A program made the position numbers and the translations under genes. From Nitrospira sp. (GTDB lineage Bacteria > Nitrospirota > Nitrospiria > Nitrospirales > Nitrospiraceae): 9,587 bases of DNA. The notes below the pieces were generated by a model. That model was not told the origin of the DNA, ran no database searches, and saw only the letters and a list, made by a program, of their open reading frames with translations. This document shows positions 6,099-9,587 of this stretch, piece after piece; position 1 is the first letter of the stretch, and every line of letters begins with the position of its first letter. The stretch spans positions 1-9,587 of the forward strand of contig JANYBU010000291.1 in the NCBI GenBank assembly GCA_025360665.1, written 5' to 3'.

Positions 6099-6215
6099 AA
6101 GGGCGCGCCGGCGCAGCCAATCATCCAGTACCGGCTCTTCGGAATCAAAGTCCGAGAGGTTATGCGTGGCGGACAATTTTTCGGGCGGCCTGACTGCATC
6201 AAGGCCCTCGCTCAT
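6094..6215 (-). pseudogene. tacT GNAT toxin, 5' fragment
   Basis: The first 40 or so codons of a TacT-family GNAT toxin remain: LSATHNLSDFDSEEPVLDDW followed by LRRRALHN, where intact toxins continue into the central strands of the acetyltransferase fold. The ATG at 6215 overlaps the tacA stop by 4 nt (ATGA), the normal coupling of this operon. At about 6095 the sequence switches to nifS. The toxin's middle, roughly 35 residues, is missing altogether, and its 3' part reappears 0.9 kb further on at 5204-4908. The toxin is therefore inactivated and its antitoxin orphaned. Confidence 0.82.
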
Positions 6216-6505
6216 TTGTCCCACACGGCCTTGGTCCGAAGGAAACGTCGGAGCTTCGGGTTGCGCGTGGATGGGGTGTCGAGCAGGGCGGTAAAACGTT
6301 GGAAGATATCTTGAGGGAGCGCGAAGTATCGCCGATCCAGCAGCACGGTTTCCGCTTCCCGGCATGCAGTGTCGAGCATGAAATCGGACCGGCTTCTGCC
6401 GAGCGCTTCCGCCGCCCGGCCGATCAAGGCCTTCTGTTTATGACTGGCGCGGAGGTTGATGGTTTTCCCTCGCCCCCCGACGGCTTGGGTTTCCGAATGC
6501 TTCAT
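6212..6505 (-). CDS. tacA: TacA-type antitoxin (DUF1778, ribbon-helix-helix)
   Basis: This 97-aa protein is the antitoxin of a TacA/TacT module. Residues about 14-50 (KTINLRASHKQKALIGRAAE, then ALGRSRSDFMLDTACREAE) are the ribbon-helix-helix DNA-binding domain of DUF1778. The rest (RRYFALPQDIFQRFTALLD and the basic tail) is the toxin-wrapping segment. The family represses its own promoter and neutralises the GNAT toxin. The ATG at 6505 is chosen because a perfect AAGGAGG (6512-6518) lies 6 nt upstream; a longer open frame to 6619 would overlap the promoter and the ATPase end. The gene looks intact although the toxin downstream is destroyed, so it survives as a solitary repressor. Confidence 0.88.
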   Translation of the reverse strand: MKHSETQAVGGRGKTINLRASHKQKALIGRAAEALGRSRSDFMLDTACREAETVLLDRRYFALPQDIFQRFTALLDTPSTRNPKLRRFLRTKAVWDK

Positions 6506-6530
6506 GTGGCGCCTCCTTGTGCGGGCAATC

Positions 6531-6559
6531 ACTATATCGAAGTGTGCGCACACTGTACA
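6531..6559 (-). promoter_or_regulatory. tacA promoter with operator palindrome in the spacer
   Basis: On the minus strand a -35-like TGTACA (6559-6554) and a -10-like TATAGT (6536-6531) are separated by exactly 17 nt. The perfect 14-bp palindrome AGTGTGCGCACACT (6541-6554) fills most of that spacer and touches the -35 box. It lies upstream of the tacA ribosome binding site and right after the ATPase stop. Ribbon-helix-helix antitoxins bind such palindromes over their own promoters, so this is the probable TacA operator. Confidence 0.65.
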
Positions 6560-6563
6560 TACA

Positions 6564-6874
6564 TCAGTAGAGGACATGCCGGTAAAAGACTTTCTTCGCC
6601 ACCTCAGCCGCCACGACATACCCGACGACGATGCAGAGCAAGGCCGCCAGGAACAGCGGCGGCAACGGCACGAATCCCAGCGGCCCGCGCAGCGGCGTAT
6701 AGGGCAACAGCAGCGTCAGTCCTACGACCGCGAGCGTCGCAACCAGCAGTCCACGGCTCGGTCGGCTGCGAGTGAACGTCCGACGACTCCGAACGACCAG
6801 GACGATGACCGAGGCGGAAATCACCGACTCCACAAACCACCCGGTTCTGAATTCCTCCACACCGGCTTGAAAGA
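6564..6874 (-). repeat. Functional copy of the 311-bp direct repeat (end of mgtA)
   Basis: This is the partner of the truncated copy at 4526-4836, in the same orientation and offset by 2038 bp. The repeats bracket the tacA-tacT remains and the nifS-DUF6883-DUF4926 insert. Recombination between them would remove the whole block and leave a complete ATPase gene, since the truncated copy also ends with the stop codon. Confidence 0.9.
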
Positions 6875-9095
6875 AGAAGAGCAGCACACCGAAGGTCAGA
6901 TAATCAAAGATGGAACTCACCAAACCGAACGTGAGCATGAATTTCCGGATAAAGGCGATGTTCCACCGCCTAGGCCGGTCGATCAGCTCCTCGTCCACGC
7001 GATCACCGGCGATGGTCATTTCCGGAACGTCGGTCAGGAGATTGGTCAATAATATTTGCTTGGGCAGCAGAGGCAGAAAGGACAGAAAGAGTGACGCTCC
7101 CGCCATGCTGAACATGTTGCCGAAGTTCGCGCTGGTTGCCATAAAGACATACTTCAGCGTGTTGGCGAATGTCCTCCGTCCTTCCAGCACTCCTTCGACA
7201 AGGATGCCAAGATCCTTTTCCAGCAACACGATATCCGCCGCTTCTTTCGCCACGTCTACCGCGCTCTCAACGGACACGCCGACATCCGCCGCGTGCAATG
7301 CCGAGGCATCATTGATGCCGTCGCCCCCATAGCCTACGACGTGGCCTGCCTTTTTCAACGCCAGGATGATCCGTTCTTTCTGATTCGGCTCGACCTCGGC
7401 AAACACATGGACGTCATTCACGCGCGACACCAACGCTTCGTCGCTCATCTGCCGCAAGTCCTCGCCGGTCAACAGATTTCCATTCAACAAGCCTATCGCC
7501 TGTCCGACGTGAGCCGCGACGAGACGATTGTCGCCTGTCACAATCTTCAAGGTGACGCCCAGACTCTTGAGGCGGCCAATTGTCTCCACGACATCGGTCT
7601 TGATGGGATCTTCGAACACCAGGAATCCCAAGAATGTCATGTCCGCCTCATCGTCTTTGGTGATGCCCTCTCGTGCGCCCATCTCGCGAAAAGCGAGCCC
7701 AAGTACCCGCAATCCCTGGCCGGACCACTGCGCCATCTGCAAAAGGATTGCCTCCCGCACGGCAGCCAACTCAACCACGGTGCCGTCCGCAGTCTCGGCG
7801 GTTGAACAGACCGCCAGCATATTCGCCAGGGCTCCCTTGGTGACCAAGAGATGGGCGGTCGGCGTCGCGACTAACACGGACAACCGTTTTCGGACGAAGT
7901 CGTAGGGCTCTTCATCCAATTTCCGATAGGGGGAGAGATCGAACGAGCGAGCGGTACGGATCGCTTCGTCGATCGGGTTATGAAACCCGGTTTCGAAACT
8001 CGCATTGAGCGCGCCGTGCAAGAGGACCCGTTCGCTCGGATTCCCCGTGATATCGCACGCAGCCTTCAGCCGGACGAGCCCTTCGGTCAGTGTCCCTGTC
8101 TTGTCCGAACAGAAGACGGTCATGCTCCCGAAGTTTTCGATCGAGGACAATCGCTTCACAATCACTTTCTGCTGGGCCATGCGCTTGGCCCCATGGGCCA
8201 AATTGATGCTGATAATGGCCGGCAGCAGCTGCGGGGTGAGGCCGACCGCGAGGGCGAGAGAGAACAGAAAGGCTTCGAGCACGGGCCTGGCCAGATACAC
8301 GTTGACCGCAAAGATGGCGACGACCAACACGACGGTCACTTCCAAGAGCAGATAACCGAATTGCCTGATGCCTCGTTCGAACTCCGTCTCCGGCGGCCTG
8401 AGTTGCAACCGGCCAGAGACCTTCCCGAACTCCGTGTCCGACCCAATGTGCACCACGACCGCCGTACTATTTCCGCTGACGACATGGGTCCCGAGAAAGA
8501 GACTATTCGTCCGTCGAGCCAGTGGAATGTCGGCCGGCAAGACGCCGCAGATTTTCTCGACCGGATAGGTCTCGCCCGTGAGCGTCGCCTCGTCCACGAA
8601 CAGGTCTTTCGATTCAAGCAAGAGACAATCGCCGGGAACCGTGTCGCCCGCTCTGAGCAGGACGACGTCGCCCGGCACGACCTCCTCAACCGGCACAGCA
8701 GCCGGGCTTCCGTCGCGCCACACATCGGCTTTGACTTGCACGATCGCGAGCAGGCTGGCCACCGCTTGGTTCGCGCTCCGTTCCTGCCAGAACCCGAGCA
8801 GGCCGCTGGCGAGCACGATCATGAGAATGATCGCCGTGTCGGTCGGATCCGCCAGAAAGAAGGCCAGCCCCGCGGCCGCCAAGAGGATGAGGATGATCGG
8901 GCTGGTGAATTGCCGAAACAGCAGCTCGTAGGTGGACAGCCGGCTCTTCGGTTTCAAGAGGAGATGCGCATCGCGCAGGTGACGCCGTCGCGCCTCATCG
9001 CCGGAGAGTCCTTTGGAGCCTGAGTCGAGTTGCTGAAGAGCCTCAGCCGATGGGCTGCTCCAAAAATTCCACTGCTCAGACGACCCCTGGCGCAT
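6564..9095 (-). CDS. mgtA: Magnesium-translocating P-type ATPase (MgtA/MgtB family)
   Basis: This 843-aa inner-membrane pump (numbering from the ATG at 9095) is a P3B-type ATPase that imports Mg2+ using ATP. It has the actuator TGE (173-175), the phosphorylated aspartate D331 in CSDKTGTLTEG, the nucleotide-domain KGA near 420, and the hinge motifs VTGDN and GDGINDA (591-597). The M5-M6 region has PKQILLTNLLTDVPEMTIAG, diagnostic of MgtA. In M4 the motif reads GLTPQLLPAI, with Q289 where E. coli MgtA has glutamate. An in-frame ATG at 9146 would add 17 residues, but AGGAGG at 9107-9112 favours 9095 or the TTG at 9098. The last 311 bp are duplicated downstream at 4526-4836. No leader or riboswitch can be identified with confidence in the short upstream gap. 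Confidence 0.92.
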   Translation of the reverse strand: MRQGSSEQWNFWSSPSAEALQQLDSGSKGLSGDEARRRHLRDAHLLLKPKSRLSTYELLFRQFTSPIILILLAAAGLAFFLADPTDTAIILMIVLASGLLGFWQERSANQAVASLLAIVQVKADVWRDGSPAAVPVEEVVPGDVVLLRAGDTVPGDCLLLESKDLFVDEATLTGETYPVEKICGVLPADIPLARRTNSLFLGTHVVSGNSTAVVVHIGSDTEFGKVSGRLQLRPPETEFERGIRQFGYLLLEVTVVLVVAIFAVNVYLARPVLEAFLFSLALAVGLTPQLLPAIISINLAHGAKRMAQQKVIVKRLSSIENFGSMTVFCSDKTGTLTEGLVRLKAACDITGNPSERVLLHGALNASFETGFHNPIDEAIRTARSFDLSPYRKLDEEPYDFVRKRLSVLVATPTAHLLVTKGALANMLAVCSTAETADGTVVELAAVREAILLQMAQWSGQGLRVLGLAFREMGAREGITKDDEADMTFLGFLVFEDPIKTDVVETIGRLKSLGVTLKIVTGDNRLVAAHVGQAIGLLNGNLLTGEDLRQMSDEALVSRVNDVHVFAEVEPNQKERIILALKKAGHVVGYGGDGINDASALHAADVGVSVESAVDVAKEAADIVLLEKDLGILVEGVLEGRRTFANTLKYVFMATSANFGNMFSMAGASLFLSFLPLLPKQILLTNLLTDVPEMTIAGDRVDEELIDRPRRWNIAFIRKFMLTFGLVSSIFDYLTFGVLLFFFQAGVEEFRTGWFVESVISASVIVLVVRSRRTFTRSRPSRGLLVATLAVVGLTLLLPYTPLRGPLGFVPLPPLFLAALLCIVVGYVVAAEVAKKVFYRHVLY

Positions 9096-9098
9096 CAA

Positions 9099-9227
9099 AA
9101 CATGCCCCTCCTCATTGCAGGCTTCGGATACTCGCCGGCCATTCAACCGGCGTTCCGGACGTGCTACGCACCATCTTCTACAATTTCATGAAGGTACCGT
9201 TCAGCTCGCTCCTGTACTGCAAGACAG
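9099..9227. other. Gap between the HAD gene and mgtA
   Basis: This is about 130 bp without a gene. It holds a small GC-rich hairpin (GCCGG at 9134-9138 pairing with CCGGC at 9147-9151, 8-nt loop) and, next to the ATPase start, the AGGAGG ribosome binding site at 9107-9112. No T-tract follows the hairpin on either strand, so it is not a clear terminator. No promoter is called. Confidence 0.4.
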
Positions 9228-9587
9228 TTATGGCTCACGAGCTGAAACGTCGCCTGCGCCGACAAGCTGAGGAAGATCGTACCGGAGCATATCGCCGATG
9301 CGGTCGATACTCACGTCCGCCGGCGGGTAACTCTTGAGCAGGTGCGGATCGCGAGCATAGTGTCCCTGCTGCGGGAAGACGGTCGTCACCCGCGCGCCCC
9401 AAACTTTCTTGACCGCCGTGAGGATTTTGAGCTTGTCGTCGATTAACACATAGTGATCGCCCGGATACCGCCGCTCGACATCGTCGAGTTCTTGCTCTTT
9501 ATGAATGTAGACCAGAACATTGCCCTCCACAGCCTCGAAGAGGCCAGACCGTTCGATTTTCCTTGGTTGGAACACCACATCCCCATC
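9228..9587 (-). CDS. HAD-superfamily hydrolase, C-terminal part (runs off the window edge)
   Basis: The frame is open to the window end, so the 5' part is missing; about 119 codons are visible. The sequence from DGDVVFQPRKIERSGLFEAV through VLVYIHKEQELDDVERRYPG and HYVLIDDKLKIL to TTVFPQQGHYA matches the C-terminal half of a HAD-like phosphatase family. LIDDK carries the acidic DD pair of HAD motif IV that helps bind Mg2+, and the lysine of RKIE may be the motif III lysine. The nucleophilic aspartate motif lies outside the window. A GTG at 9578 is in frame but sits inside conserved sequence, so I do not take it as the start. Its substrate is unknown. It ends 132 bp before the mgtA start. Confidence 0.75.
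   Translation of the reverse strand, partial: DGDVVFQPRKIERSGLFEAVEGNVLVYIHKEQELDDVERRYPGDHYVLIDDKLKILTAVKKVWGARVTTVFPQQGHYARDPHLLKSYPPADVSIDRIGDMLRYDLPQLVGAGDVSAREP

Noticed and set aside
6506..6619. Longer N-terminus for the antitoxin
   Set aside because: The extension runs back through the ribosome binding site, promoter and into the ATPase 3' end; the ATG at 6505 with AAGGAGG 6 nt upstream is clearly better.
7980..9023. 347-codon open frame on the plus strand
   Set aside because: It lies antisense to the conserved catalytic core of the ATPase and shows only low-complexity, charged sequence.
9134..9151. GC-rich hairpin as a terminator between the HAD gene and mgtA
   Set aside because: The 5-bp stem with an 8-nt loop has no following T-tract on either strand.
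1..9587. CRISPR array, tRNA or rRNA genes, integron integrase, transposase
   Set aside because: I scanned for these by eye and found no regular spaced repeats, cloverleaf-like segment or recombinase motifs in the window.

Overview
The window is about 9.6 kb of moderately GC-rich bacterial chromosome in which every gene I can support lies on the minus strand. Gene content (FAD-less acetolactate synthase, MgtA-type ATPase, HAD hydrolase, TacA/TacT-type toxin-antitoxin remains) and a heptad-repeat hairpin in an intergenic gap remind me of Nitrospira-like genomes, but this is an impression; no rRNA or taxonomic marker is present.

In transcription order (high to low coordinates): a HAD hydrolase cut by the window edge (9587-9228); a complete magnesium-type P-type ATPase, mgtA (9095-6564); a promoter and palindromic operator directly behind the ATPase stop; an intact tacA antitoxin (6505-6212); a wrecked tacT GNAT toxin whose 5' part (6215-6094) and 3' part (5204-4908) are separated by an insert carrying the 3' end of a nifS-type cysteine desulfurase, a DUF6883 gene (5839-5507) and a DUF4926 gene (5507-5274); a second, truncated copy of the ATPase 3' end (4836-4526), about 96% identical to the real one; a short region without genes; a frameshifted remnant of a PLD/helicase-type gene (4349-4086); a winged-helix-like plus TIR/deoxyribosyltransferase-like protein (4064-2955); a Shedu nuclease gene, sduA (2882-1923); and a ThDP-dependent acetolactate synthase (1808-165), followed by a large heptad-repeat hairpin.

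The middle (about 1.86-6.56 kb) is an accessory, defence-type region between housekeeping genes. Its most interesting part is that the Shedu gene has the anatomy of a mobile integron gene cassette: its stop codon lies in the R'' box of a 72-bp attC-like site with paired arms and one extrahelical base, and a matching GTTAGCG sits just upstream of its start. That 7-mer would complete a fully complementary R''/R' pair in the excised circle (1038 bp, plus-strand 1863-2900). No integrase and no second attC are visible, so this looks like a lone cassette, perhaps inserted at a secondary site just upstream of the acetolactate synthase gene.

The rest of the island shows repeated recombination: gene 3' ends (ATPase, nifS, tacT) spliced next to intact small two-gene modules, and a helicase reduced to its N-terminus. 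The Shedu nuclease and the TIR-like protein are probably anti-phage or stress-response effectors, but they need not form one system, because the proposed cassette boundary runs between them.
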